From NCBI RefSeq assembly GCF_002843305.1, contig NZ_PGSG01000108.1:62001-126000 (forward strand): DNA of 64,000 nt. Reading direction: 5' to 3'. The first letter of the stretch is position 1. Each line of letters starts with the position of its first letter. This document shows positions 25,299 through 34,046 of this stretch, piece by piece. Source of the DNA: Streptomyces barkulensis (GTDB taxonomy: Bacteria > Actinomycetota > Actinomycetes > Streptomycetales > Streptomycetaceae). Under the pieces are notes generated by a model, which was not told where the DNA came from, did no database searches, and saw only the letters and a list, made by a program, of their open reading frames with translations. A program made the translations under genes and the position numbers.

Positions 25299-25390
25299 CG
25301 CGCTACGCGCTCGCGGTGGCCGAGACCGTCCTGACGGCGCTCACCGTGCTGTCCGCATCCGGCGCCGCCTGGCTCCTCGCCTCCGGGTGA
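25295..25390 (+). CDS. 31-residue single-span membrane peptide
   Basis: GTG at 25295 overlaps the preceding stop (GTGA). The product is almost entirely one hydrophobic helix (LAVAETVLTALTVLSASG and AAWLLASG), too short for most gene callers. Coupling to the two preceding small genes supports it being real, but no homologue is recognised. Confidence 0.5.
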   Translation: MTRYALAVAETVLTALTVLSASGAAWLLASG

Positions 25391-25691
25391 GCGGCAACGG
25401 TTTTCGGAAGGAGGCGGCCCGGCGGCGGTCTCACCTTCGGGGAGAAGCCGCCGTCAAGAGGCCGCCGTCAATCCGACGGCGTCGAGCGCGCCGTCGTCCC
25501 CGCCCCCCGTGCGGCCTCGCCGTCCACGGCCGGGGCGGCGGTGGAGGGGGCTGCGCACCGGCCGGCGGGCGGGCCCTACGCCACCCGGCCGGTGCCCGCC
25601 CGGCGCCCGGCGGGGTGGCGGCCAGGTGGCGCGGGGCGGCGCGGCGCGACGCGGTGTCCGGGCCGTCTCGCGGACCGGACACAATAGGGGG
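25391..25691. other. 301-base spacer before dxr, no gene seen
   Basis: No convincing coding pattern. The last bases, GACACAAT then a G-run and the ATG, suggest that the dxr transcript has a very short leader, but no clear -35 element is visible. Confidence 0.4.
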
Positions 25692-26963
25692 ATGACCGAC
25701 AGTCCCGCCCCCCTCGCAGACCCGCATCTGCGCCACCCGGCCGACGCCCCCGCCGGGGACGGCCCGCGCGACATCGTGATCCTGGGCTCCACCGGATCGA
25801 TCGGCACCCAGGCCGTCGACGTGGTGCTGGCCAACCCCGACCGCTTCCGGGTGACCGCGCTGTCCGCCGCGGGCGGCCGGGTGGAGCTGCTGGCGGAGCA
25901 GGCCCACCAGCTGAAGGTCCGCACCGTCGCGGTCTCCGATCCGGGCAGGGCCGGCGAGCTGCGCGAGGCGCTGCGCGCCCGCCACGGCTCCGCCGAGCCG
26001 CTGCCCGAGGTGCTGGCCGGGCCGGACGCGGCCACCGAACTGGCCGCCTCCGAGTGCCACACCGTCCTCAACGGCATCACCGGCTCCATCGGCCTGCGCC
26101 CCACCCTGGCCGCCCTTCGGGCGGGCCGCACCCTGGCCCTGGCCAACAAGGAGTCCCTGATCGTCGGCGGCCCCCTGGTGAAGGCGCTGGCCGAGCCGGG
26201 GCAGATCATCCCCGTCGACTCCGAGCACTCCGCGCTGTTCCAGGCGCTGATGAGCGGCACTCGCTCCGAGGTGCGCAAGCTGCTGGTGACCGCCTCCGGC
26301 GGCCCCTTCCGAGGACGCACCCGCGAGGAGCTGGAGCACGTCACCACCCAGGACGCCCTGGCCCACCCCACCTGGGCGATGGGCCCGGTGATCACGGTCA
26401 ACTCCGCCACCCTGGTCAACAAGGGTCTGGAGGTCATCGAGGCGCACCTGCTGTACGACATCCCCTTCGACCGCATCGAGGTCGTCGTCCACCCGCAGTC
26501 CTACATCCACTCGATGGTGGAGTTCTGGGACGGCTCCACCATCGCCCAGTGCGGCCCGCCCGACATGCGGCTGCCCATCGCGCTCGGCATCGGCTGGCCG
26601 CACCGGGTGCCCGACGCCGGACCCGTCTTCGACTGGTCCAAGGCGATGAGCTGGGAGTTCTTCCCGCTGGACGAGAAGGCCTTCCCGTCCGTGGCGCTGG
26701 CCTGCCACGTCGGGGCCCTGGGCGGCACCGCGCCGGCGGTGTTCAACGCCGCCAACGAGGAGTGCGTCGAGGCGTTCCTGTCCGGCAGGCTGCCCTTCAA
26801 CGGCATAGTGGATACCGTCGCCGCGGTGGTCGAGGAGCACGGCACCCCCAAGGGGAGTGATCTGACCCTGGACGAGGTGCTCGACGCCGAGACCTGGGCG
26901 CGCGCCCGCGCCCGCGAACTGGCGGCACACATGACACGACCGACGGCGGAGGCACGCGCATGA
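25692..26963 (+). CDS. dxr: 1-deoxy-D-xylulose 5-phosphate reductoisomerase
   Basis: A 423-residue enzyme converting DXP to 2-C-methyl-D-erythritol 4-phosphate with NADPH, the second step of the MEP isoprenoid pathway. The NADPH motif ILGSTGSIGTQ is near residue 30. The metal and substrate site is seen in IPVDSEHSALFQ, TASGGPFRG and HPQSYIHSMVEF, followed by the C-terminal helical domain with NAANEECVEAFL. The ATG at 25692 has a GGGGG site. The final ATGA overlaps the protease start. Together with ispG it makes this a small isoprenoid cluster. Confidence 0.96.
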   Translation: MTDSPAPLADPHLRHPADAPAGDGPRDIVILGSTGSIGTQAVDVVLANPDRFRVTALSAAGGRVELLAEQAHQLKVRTVAVSDPGRAGELREALRARHGSAEPLPEVLAGPDAATELAASECHTVLNGITGSIGLRPTLAALRAGRTLALANKESLIVGGPLVKALAEPGQIIPVDSEHSALFQALMSGTRSEVRKLLVTASGGPFRGRTREELEHVTTQDALAHPTWAMGPVITVNSATLVNKGLEVIEAHLLYDIPFDRIEVVVHPQSYIHSMVEFWDGSTIAQCGPPDMRLPIALGIGWPHRVPDAGPVFDWSKAMSWEFFPLDEKAFPSVALACHVGALGGTAPAVFNAANEECVEAFLSGRLPFNGIVDTVAAVVEEHGTPKGSDLTLDEVLDAETWARARARELAAHMTRPTAEARA

Positions 26964-28264
26964 CGACGGTGATGACCATCCTCGGCATAGTCGTCTTCGT
27001 CGTCGGCCTGCTGTTCTCCATCGCCTGGCACGAGCTGGGCCACCTGTCCACGGCCAAGATGTTCGGCGTCCGCGTGCCGCAGTACATGGTCGGCTTCGGC
27101 CCCACCCTGTGGTCGCGGAGGAAGGGCGAGACCGAGTACGGCGTCAAGGCGATCCCGCTGGGCGGCTACATCCGCATGATCGGCATGTTCCCGCCCGGCG
27201 ACGACGGAGCCGTCCGGCAGCGCTCCACCTCCCCCTTCCGGGGGATGATCGAGGACGCCCGCGCGGCGGCCTACGAGGAGCTCCAGCCGGGCGACGAGAA
27301 GCGGATGTTCTACACGCGCAAGCCCTGGAAGCGCGTGATCGTGATGTTCGCCGGCCCGTTCATGAACCTGGTGCTGGCCGTGGCGATCTTCCTCGGCACG
27401 CTGATGACCTTCGGTATCAACACCACGACCACCACCGTCTCCTCCGTCTCCGAGTGCGTGGTCAAGGTCTCCGAGCGCACCGACACCTGCCCCAAGGGCG
27501 CCCCCGACTCCCCGGCCAAGGCCGCCGGGCTGAAGCCCGGCGACACCATCGTGGCCTTCAACGGGGCCGAGGTCACCGAGTGGGACGAGCTCCAGCGGCG
27601 CATCCGCGACACCATCGGGCCGGCCACCATCACCGTCGAGCGCGACGGCGAGCGCCAGGTCCTCCGGGCGGACCTGGTGAAGAACCAGGTCGCCAAGTCC
27701 GACGGGCGCGGCGGTTACGTCGAGGGCGAGTACGTCACCACCGGCTTCCTCGGCTTCTCCCCGGCCACCGGAGTGGTCGAGCAGTCCTTCCCGCAGGCCG
27801 TCGACCGCATGGGCGACATGATGGTCGCCGGCGCGGAGGCGCTGACCCGCCTGCCGGAGAAGATCCCCGGCCTGTGGAACGCGGCCTTCGCCGGCGCCGA
27901 GCGCGAGCAGGACTCCCCGATGGGCGTGGTCGGCGCGGCCCGCGTCAGCGGGGAGATCTTCGCCCTGGAGATCCCGGCGGAGCAGCGGGTGGCGATCACC
28001 CTGCTCACCCTCGCCCTGTTCAACCTCTCCCTGTTCCTGTTCAACATGCTGCCGCTGCTGCCGCTGGACGGCGGCCACATCGCGGGCGCCCTGTGGGAGT
28101 CGCTGCGCCGGGGCCTGGCCAGGGCGCTGCGCCGCCCCGACCCCGGCCCGTTCGACGTGGCGAAGATGATGCCGGTGGCGTACGTGGTGGCGGGCGTCTT
28201 CGTCTGCTTCACGCTGCTGGTGCTCATCGCGGACGTGGTCAACCCCGTACGCCTGACCGGCTGA
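26960..28264 (+). CDS. Site-2 (M50) intramembrane metalloprotease, RseP/Rip type
   Basis: A 434-residue membrane protease. The first span carries the zinc-binding HELGH at residues 24-28 and the last spans carry the third ligand region LPLLPLDGGH. A PDZ domain lies between (AAGLKPGDTIVAFNGAEV). Such proteases release anti-sigma factors or signal peptides by cutting inside the membrane. Its start overlaps the dxr stop (ATGA) and ispG follows, a gene order conserved in actinobacteria. A strong hairpin follows the stop. Confidence 0.92.
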   Translation: MTTVMTILGIVVFVVGLLFSIAWHELGHLSTAKMFGVRVPQYMVGFGPTLWSRRKGETEYGVKAIPLGGYIRMIGMFPPGDDGAVRQRSTSPFRGMIEDARAAAYEELQPGDEKRMFYTRKPWKRVIVMFAGPFMNLVLAVAIFLGTLMTFGINTTTTTVSSVSECVVKVSERTDTCPKGAPDSPAKAAGLKPGDTIVAFNGAEVTEWDELQRRIRDTIGPATITVERDGERQVLRADLVKNQVAKSDGRGGYVEGEYVTTGFLGFSPATGVVEQSFPQAVDRMGDMMVAGAEALTRLPEKIPGLWNAAFAGAEREQDSPMGVVGAARVSGEIFALEIPAEQRVAITLLTLALFNLSLFLFNMLPLLPLDGGHIAGALWESLRRGLARALRRPDPGPFDVAKMMPVAYVVAGVFVCFTLLVLIADVVNPVRLTG

Positions 28265-28268
28265 CGCC

Positions 28269-28306
28269 GGTGCGGGGCCGCGGGCGCGCGCCCGCGGCCC
28301 CGCACC
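28269..28306 (+). terminator. 38-bp perfect palindrome downstream of the protease gene
   Basis: A perfect palindrome (GGTGCGGGGCCGCGGG and its complement, centred at 28287/28288) begins 5 bp after the stop codon. It is a likely terminator without U tract, separating the dxr operon from ispG. Confidence 0.7.
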
Positions 28307-28416
28307 GCGTACGGCGGACCACGGTGTGCCCCGGGCACCGGGCGTACCGTAATCTCGGAGGCCGGAGCCCGCCGCCGAACGGGGCACTGAACCACAGCTT
28401 GGGGTTGCACACCACA

Positions 28417-29571
28417 ATGACAGCCATTTCGCTCGGAATGCCGTCCGTACCGACCAAACTGGCCGACAGACGGGTCAGCCGGAAGATCCAGGTCGGCTCG
28501 GTGGCCGTCGGAGGCGACGCCCCGGTCTCCGTGCAGTCGATGACCACCACCGTCACCGCCGACATCGGCGCCACGCTCCAGCAGATCGCCGAGCTGACCG
28601 CCTCGGGCTGCGAGATCGTCCGCGTGGCCTGCCCGTCCCAGGACGACGCCGAGGCGCTGCCGGTCATCGCCAGGAAGTCCCAGATCCCGGTGATCGCGGA
28701 CATCCACTTCCAGCCCAAGTACGTCTTCGCCGCCATCGACGCCGGCTGCGCGGCCGTGCGCGTCAACCCGGGCAACATCCGGCAGTTCGACGACAAGGTC
28801 AAGGAGATCGCCAAGGCGGCCTCCGACGTCGGCGTCCCCATCCGCATCGGCGTCAACGCCGGCTCCCTGGACAAGCGGCTGCTGGCCAAGTACGGCAAGG
28901 CCACCCCCGAGGCGCTGGTGGAGTCCGCGCTGTGGGAGTGCTCGCTGTTCGAGGAGCACGGCTTCCGCGACATCAAGATCTCGGTCAAGCACAACGACCC
29001 GGTCGTGATGGTCAACGCCTACCGGCAGCTCGCCGCCCAGTGCGACTACCCCCTCCACCTGGGCGTCACCGAGGCCGGCCCGGCCTTCCAGGGCACCGTC
29101 AAGTCGGCCGTCGCCTTCGGCGCCCTGCTGAGCGAGGGCATCGGCGACACCATCCGCGTCTCGCTGTCGGCCCCGCCGGTGGAGGAGATCAAGGTCGGCA
29201 TCCAGATCCTGGAGTCCCTCGGGCTGCGCCAGCGCCGGCTGGAGATCGTCTCCTGCCCCTCCTGCGGCCGCGCCCAGGTGGACGTCTACAAGCTCGCCGA
29301 CGAGGTCACCGCCGGGCTGGCGGGCATGGAGGTCCCGCTGCGGGTGGCCGTCATGGGCTGCGTCGTCAACGGGCCCGGCGAGGCCCGCGAGGCCGACCTC
29401 GGAGTCGCCTCCGGCAACGGCAAGGGCCAGATCTTCGTCAAGGGCGAGGTCATCAAGACCGTCCCCGAGTCGAAGATCGTCGAGACCCTCATCGACGAGG
29501 CCATGAAGATCGCCGAACAGATGGAGAAGGACGGCGTGATCTCCGGCGAGCCGGAGGTCTCCGTCAGCTGA
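28417..29571 (+). CDS. ispG: 4-hydroxy-3-methylbut-2-enyl diphosphate synthase (flavodoxin/ferredoxin)
   Basis: A 384-residue iron-sulfur enzyme of the MEP pathway. The N-terminal TIM barrel starts SVQSMTTT and includes ADIHFQP and RVNPGNIR. The C-terminal domain holds the cluster ligands Cys280 and Cys283 (CPSCG) and Cys315 (CVVNGPGE), with Glu322 as the fourth-ligand candidate. The ATG at 28417 gives the usual start. It is separated from the protease by a terminator, so it probably has its own promoter. Confidence 0.96.
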   Translation: MTAISLGMPSVPTKLADRRVSRKIQVGSVAVGGDAPVSVQSMTTTVTADIGATLQQIAELTASGCEIVRVACPSQDDAEALPVIARKSQIPVIADIHFQPKYVFAAIDAGCAAVRVNPGNIRQFDDKVKEIAKAASDVGVPIRIGVNAGSLDKRLLAKYGKATPEALVESALWECSLFEEHGFRDIKISVKHNDPVVMVNAYRQLAAQCDYPLHLGVTEAGPAFQGTVKSAVAFGALLSEGIGDTIRVSLSAPPVEEIKVGIQILESLGLRQRRLEIVSCPSCGRAQVDVYKLADEVTAGLAGMEVPLRVAVMGCVVNGPGEAREADLGVASGNGKGQIFVKGEVIKTVPESKIVETLIDEAMKIAEQMEKDGVISGEPEVSVS

Positions 29572-29660
29572 CCGACCGGCCGGGGCCGCCCGCCACGGCC
29601 CGGGGGTAAAGTCGAAAAGACGCTCCCCCGCCACCACGGCCGCACGGTGAGGCACCCCAC

Positions 29661-30506
29661 GTGTTGACGACCACCACCACCCGTGTCGTCGAGCCCCAAG
29701 AGCTCGACGACGCCCTTGCGGTGCTCGACCGCGAGCCGGTCAACAACGCCTTCGTCGCCGCCCGTGTCCGGGTCGCCGGCCTGGACCCGTGGCGGCTGGG
29801 CGGCGAGATGTGGGGCTGGTACCACCGCGGGCGGCTGGAGTCCCTGTGCTACGCGGGCGCCAACCTCGTCCCCGTCTGCGCGGGGCGGGAGGCGGTGCGC
29901 GCCTTCGCCGAACGGGCACGCCGCCAGGGGCGGCGCTGCTCGTCGGTCGTCGGCCCGGCCGGGCCCACCGCCGCCCTGTGGGCCCGGCTGGAGCCGCACT
30001 GGGGACCGGCCCGCGAGGTCCGCCGCCACCAGCCGCTGATGGTCGCCGACCGCATGCCGTCCGGGATACGGCCCGACCCGTATGTGCGGCGCGTCCGCAA
30101 GGACGAGATGGACGTGCTGATGCCCGCCTGCGTGGCGATGTTCACCGAGGAGGTCGGCGTCTCGCCGATGGCCGGGGACGGCGGGCTGATCTACCAGGCC
30201 CGGGTCGCCGAACTGGTGGGCGCCGGCCGGTCGTTCGCCCACATCGAGGACGGCCGGGTGGTCTTCAAGGCCGAGATCGGCGCCGTCACACCGCGGGCGT
30301 GCCAGATCCAGGGCGTGTGGGTCGCGCCCGAGCACCGCGGCCGGGGCCTGTCCGTCGCCGGCATGGCGGCGGTGCTGCGCTACGCGCTGACCGAGGTCTC
30401 CCCTGTCGTCAGCCTCTACGTCAACGACTACAACACCGCGGCCCGCGCCGCCTACCGCCGGGTCGGCTTCCGCGAGGTCGGGGCGTTCATGAGCGTGCTG
30501 TTCTGA
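29661..30506 (+). CDS. GNAT-family acetyltransferase with DUF4081 N-terminal domain
   Basis: A 281-residue protein. The first 130 residues form the DUF4081 domain (LDREPVNNAFVAARV, WYHRGRLESLCYAGANLVPV). The second half is a GNAT domain with acetyl-CoA motif VWVAPEHRGRGLSVAGMAAV. It is conserved next to ispG in actinobacteria; no substrate is known to me. Starts at GTG 29661. Confidence 0.87.
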   Translation: MLTTTTTRVVEPQELDDALAVLDREPVNNAFVAARVRVAGLDPWRLGGEMWGWYHRGRLESLCYAGANLVPVCAGREAVRAFAERARRQGRRCSSVVGPAGPTAALWARLEPHWGPAREVRRHQPLMVADRMPSGIRPDPYVRRVRKDEMDVLMPACVAMFTEEVGVSPMAGDGGLIYQARVAELVGAGRSFAHIEDGRVVFKAEIGAVTPRACQIQGVWVAPEHRGRGLSVAGMAAVLRYALTEVSPVVSLYVNDYNTAARAAYRRVGFREVGAFMSVLF

Positions 30507-30606
30507 ACGGTCCCGGACGGGTACGGGAAGGCGCCGGGAGGCGCCGGGCGGTCCCGAACGGGCCGGTGCCCGCGCGGGTGTTCGCCGATCCACCCGGTCC
30601 CTCCAG

Positions 30607-30612
30607 TAGGGT
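30607..30612 (+). promoter_or_regulatory. Putative -10 element for a leaderless GNAT transcript
   Basis: TAGGGT ends 8 bp before the ATG at 30621, so transcription would begin at or next to the start codon. No good -35 hexamer is visible. Confidence 0.35.
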
Positions 30613-30620
30613 CGTTGACC

Positions 30621-31154
30621 ATGGAAGACGCCCAGGTCGGTCCCCTGGACCTCGCAGCCCGCGTGGACGAGGCACTCGCCGTACAGGCCGTCGCCTTCGG
30701 ACTGACCGACGACGAGGTGGGGGTGCGCCGCCACATCGTGCTGCGGCACGCCGCCTCCCCCGGAGTCCGGGCACTGGGCGCCACCACACCGCGGGGGCGG
30801 CTGGTCGGCTTCGTCTACGGGATGCCCAACGACCGCACACAGTGGTGGTCCACGGTCGTCGAGCCGTACCTGCGGCGCAACGGGAACGCCGGGTGGCTGG
30901 ACGACGCCTTCGTCATCACCGAACTGCACGTCCACCCGGCGTACCAGAAGCACGGCCTCGGCCGAAGGCTGATCACCACGATCACCGACGCCGCCGCCGA
31001 ACCGCGCTCGATCCTCTCCGCGATCGACACAGAGAGCCCGGCCCGCGCCCTCTACCGCTCGCTGGGCTACCGCGACCTGGCCCGCCACGTGCTGTTCCCG
31101 AGCGCCGGGAGTCCGTATGCGGTGATGGGTGCGCCGTTGCCGCTGCGGCGGTGA
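30621..31154 (+). CDS. GNAT-family N-acetyltransferase
   Basis: A 177-residue acetyltransferase with the motif ITELHVHPAYQKHGLGRRL for acetyl-CoA binding and SPARALYRSLGYRDL near the end. The last 17 residues (SAGSPYAVMGAPLPLRR) are encoded by the first copy of a 53-bp direct repeat. ATG 30621 is preferred over a TTG six bases earlier. The substrate is unknown; the gene is commonly found before proS. Confidence 0.85.
   Translation: MEDAQVGPLDLAARVDEALAVQAVAFGLTDDEVGVRRHIVLRHAASPGVRALGATTPRGRLVGFVYGMPNDRTQWWSTVVEPYLRRNGNAGWLDDAFVITELHVHPAYQKHGLGRRLITTITDAAAEPRSILSAIDTESPARALYRSLGYRDLARHVLFPSAGSPYAVMGAPLPLRR
31098..31150 (+). repeat. 53-bp direct repeat, copy 1 (3' end of GNAT gene)
   Basis: Exact match to 31202-31254, 104 bp apart. 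This copy is coding (end of the GNAT gene). Confidence 0.85.
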
Positions 31155-31201
31155 GGTGGGTCCGGCCGGGGGGCCGGGGGGTGGCCCCCGGGAGGTGGAG
31201 T

Positions 31202-31254
31202 CCGAGCGCCGGGAGTCCGTATGCGGTGATGGGTGCGCCGTTGCCGCTGCGGCG
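31202..31254 (+). repeat. 53-bp direct repeat, copy 2 (upstream of proS)
   Basis: Exact copy of 31098-31150 lying in the noncoding leader region of proS and ending 5 bp before a possible -10 element TAGTCT (31259). It is a local duplication of the GNAT gene end. Confidence 0.85.
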
Positions 31255-31327
31255 CCGGTAGTCTCCTGGGCGGGCCGCATCACCGGTGCGGCTTCGCAAA
31301 CCGACCCACCGCACGCAGGAGAAACCC

Positions 31328-33049
31328 ATGGCAGCCCGTGTCCAGCGCATGTCCCGGCTCATGCTGAAGACGCTGCGCGAGGACCCGGCCGACGCCGAGA
31401 CCATCAGCCACAGGCTCCTGGTCCGCGCCGGCTACGTACGCCGCACCGCCGCCGGGATCTGGACCTGGCTGCCGCTGGGCAAGCAGGTCCTGGAGAACGT
31501 CACCCGGATCGTGCGCGAGGAGATGGACGCCATCGGCGCCCAGGAAGTACTGCTCCCGGCCCTGCTGCCGAAGGAGCCCTACGAGACCTCGGGGCGCTGG
31601 GAGGAGTACGGCGACCTGCTGTTCCGGCTCAAGGACCGCAAGGGCGCCGACTACCTCCTCGGGCCCACCCACGAGGAGATCTTCACCCAGGTCGTCAAGG
31701 ACCAGTGCACGTCCTACAAGGATCTGCCGGTGATGCTCTACCAGATCCAGACCAAGTACCGCGACGAGGCCCGCCCGCGCTCGGGCGTCCTGCGCGGCAG
31801 GGAGTTCCTGATGAAGGACTCCTACTCCTTCGACACCTCCGACGAGGAGCTGGCCGAGTCCTACCGGCTGCACCGCGAGGCGTACCTGCGGATCTTCACC
31901 CGGCTCGGCCTGGACCACCGGGTCGTCTCCGCCGTCTCGGGCGCGATGGGCGGCTCGGCCTCCGAGGAGTTCCTCGCCCCGGCCGCCGCCGGCGAGGACA
32001 CCTTCGCCGACTGCCCGGCCTGCGGCTACGCGGCCAACACCGAGGCCGTCACCTTCCCGCTGAAGCCGGCCGACCCCATGGGCCACCCGCCCGTCGAGGA
32101 ACTGGACACCCCCGACACCCCCACCATCGAGACCCTCGCCGACCACCTGGGCGTACCCGCCTCCGCCACCCTGAAGAACCTGCTGGTCAAGGTGGACGGG
32201 GAGATCTGGGCCGTGGGCGTGCCCGGCGACCGCGAGGTGGACCTCGGCAAGCTCGGCGAGCACCTGGCGCCCGCCACGGTGGAGCTGGTCACCGCCGAGG
32301 ACTTCACCGGCCGCCCCGCCCTGGTGCGCGGCTACGTCGGCCCGCAGGGGCTGGCCGGCACCGCCTTCCGCTACATCGCCGACCCGCGCGTGGCCCCCGG
32401 CACCTCCTGGATCACCGGGGCCAACAAGCCCGACACCCACGCCCGCAACGTGGTGTGCGGCCGCGACTTCGAGGTCGACGAGTACCTGGACGTGGTCACC
32501 GTCGAGGACGGCGACCCCTGTCCGTCCTGCGGGGAGGGGCTGAAGCTGGACCGGGCCATCGAGATCGGCCACATCTTCCAGCTCGGCCGCAAGTACGCCG
32601 ACGCCTTCTCCCTGGACGTGCTCGGCCGCGAGGGCAAGCCCGTCCGCGTCACCATGGGCTCCTACGGCATCGGAGTCTCGCGCGCGGTGGCCGCGCTCGC
32701 CGAGCAGACGGCCGACGGCCAGGGCCTGTGCTGGCCGCGCGAGGTGGCGCCGGCCGACGTCCACGTCGTCGCCGCCGGCAAGGGCGCCCAGATCGAGATG
32801 GCCCTGGAGCTGACCGAGAGGCTGGCCTCGGCCGGAGTGCGCGTCCTGGTGGACGACCGTACGGGCGTCTCGCCCGGTGTGAAGTTCACCGACGCGGAGC
32901 TGATCGGCGTGCCGGAGATCCTGGTGGTGGGCCGGGGCGCGGCCAAGGGTCTGGTGGAGCTGAAGGACCGGCGTACCGGCGAGCGCGAGGAGGTCCCGGT
33001 GGACGAGGCGGTGGAGCGGCTGGTCCGCTCGGCCGGCGAATCCGCCTGA
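31328..33049 (+). CDS. proS: Prolyl-tRNA synthetase, bacterial type
   Basis: A 573-residue class II synthetase charging tRNA-Pro. Motif 2 region (KYRDEARPRSGVLRGREFLMKD) and motif 3 (TMGSYGIGVSRAVAALAEQ) flank an insertion domain with the editing-type sequence TPTIETLADHLGV. The anticodon-binding domain lies at the C-terminus. The ATG at 31328 has GGAGAA seven bases upstream. Length fits the bacterial form with the INS editing domain. Confidence 0.96.
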   Translation: MAARVQRMSRLMLKTLREDPADAETISHRLLVRAGYVRRTAAGIWTWLPLGKQVLENVTRIVREEMDAIGAQEVLLPALLPKEPYETSGRWEEYGDLLFRLKDRKGADYLLGPTHEEIFTQVVKDQCTSYKDLPVMLYQIQTKYRDEARPRSGVLRGREFLMKDSYSFDTSDEELAESYRLHREAYLRIFTRLGLDHRVVSAVSGAMGGSASEEFLAPAAAGEDTFADCPACGYAANTEAVTFPLKPADPMGHPPVEELDTPDTPTIETLADHLGVPASATLKNLLVKVDGEIWAVGVPGDREVDLGKLGEHLAPATVELVTAEDFTGRPALVRGYVGPQGLAGTAFRYIADPRVAPGTSWITGANKPDTHARNVVCGRDFEVDEYLDVVTVEDGDPCPSCGEGLKLDRAIEIGHIFQLGRKYADAFSLDVLGREGKPVRVTMGSYGIGVSRAVAALAEQTADGQGLCWPREVAPADVHVVAAGKGAQIEMALELTERLASAGVRVLVDDRTGVSPGVKFTDAELIGVPEILVVGRGAAKGLVELKDRRTGEREEVPVDEAVERLVRSAGESA

Positions 33050-33056
33050 GCCGTCG

Positions 33057-33084
33057 CCGCGGGCCCCTTGACCGGGGCCCGCGG
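33057..33084. terminator. Bidirectional terminator between proS and kinase-fold gene
   Basis: CCGCGGGCCCC pairs with GGGGCCCGCGG around a 6-nt loop. It starts 7 bp after the proS stop and precedes the convergent gene's stop at 33092. Confidence 0.8.
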
Positions 33085-33091
33085 TCAGGTT

Positions 33092-34003
33092 TCACAGCCA
33101 GCCGGCGAACTCCAGCAGCGCCTCGCCGTCGGCGCGGTCGCCGGCGGCGATGTGCCGCGCGCCCGACTCCACCGCCCGGTACAGGCTCCAGCCGCGCAGC
33201 CGGTCGCGGTCCACCTCCAGGGAGTTCGCCAGTTTGCCCACCCGGCGCCGGGCGATCGCCGGGGCGCCGGATCCGGCGGCCAGGTCGTGCAGCCGGTCGC
33301 GGACCAGTCGCGCCAGGTCGTACGCCCGCTCGCCAACCAGCGGATCGGGGCCGACCACCAGCCAGTGCGCCCGCCCCGGGTCCCCCGACAGCACCGTGCC
33401 CTGCCGGAAGTCGCCGTGCAGCAGCATGTCCTCGGGGGCGTCGGTGAGCAGTTCGGAGCGCAGTGCCAGGGCCTCGTCGGCCAGCGGGCGGGCCTCCTCG
33501 GGCACATGCGCGCGGATGCCCTCCACGGCCCGGCCGGTGTACTCCTCGACGGTGGTGAAGGGGTGCTCGCAGTCGGGGACGCCCGGGGGCGAGGGGGACA
33601 CCCACAGCCGGTGCAGCGCCGAGACCGCCTCCAGGGTGGCCTTCGCATCCGGCAGCGAGCGCAGCGACACGTCCGCGTGCAGCCGCTCCAGCAGCAGCGC
33701 GCCGTCCTCGGGTGCGGCGTCCAGCAGCCGTACGGCGCCGTGTCCCTCCCAGCGGGACAGCGCCGCCGCCTCGTCCGCCGCGCCGGCGGCGCGCAGCTTC
33801 AGCGCGGCCGGTGAGCCGTCCGCCCGGCGGACCAGGACGACCAGGCTGCCGCGTCCGCCCGGGGAGACCACCCGCTCGGCCGTCAGCTCCCAGCGCTCCA
33901 GCGACGCCCGCACCAGGCCGGGCAGCCGTGCCAGCCAGGGGGAGTCCGCGCCCAGGAAGCGCACCAGCCGCTGCGGGGGTTCGACGTGCGGAGCCGATGT
34001 CAT
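33092..34003 (-). CDS. Aminoglycoside/hydroxyurea phosphotransferase-fold protein with altered metal site
   Basis: A 303-residue protein of the APH(6)/hydroxyurea kinase type (PF04655). The fold marks are LLLERLHADVSLRSL, LLHGDFRQGTVL and WLVVGPDPLVGERAYDLARL. The catalytic Asp of HGD is present. In active relatives the loop reads HGDxHxxN and the later stretch VIDPKP; here the Asn is Thr and the metal-binding Asp is Gly, so activity may be lost or changed. ATG 34003 has AAAGGGA nine bases upstream. It stands between proS and the ferritin-like gene. Confidence 0.8.
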   Translation of the reverse strand: MTSAPHVEPPQRLVRFLGADSPWLARLPGLVRASLERWELTAERVVSPGGRGSLVVLVRRADGSPAALKLRAAGAADEAAALSRWEGHGAVRLLDAAPEDGALLLERLHADVSLRSLPDAKATLEAVSALHRLWVSPSPPGVPDCEHPFTTVEEYTGRAVEGIRAHVPEEARPLADEALALRSELLTDAPEDMLLHGDFRQGTVLSGDPGRAHWLVVGPDPLVGERAYDLARLVRDRLHDLAAGSGAPAIARRRVGKLANSLEVDRDRLRGWSLYRAVESGARHIAAGDRADGEALLEFAGWL

Positions 34004-34046
34004 GCCGGGCGTCCCTTTCGTCGTCGGCGTTGCGCGGAGGAGCCCT

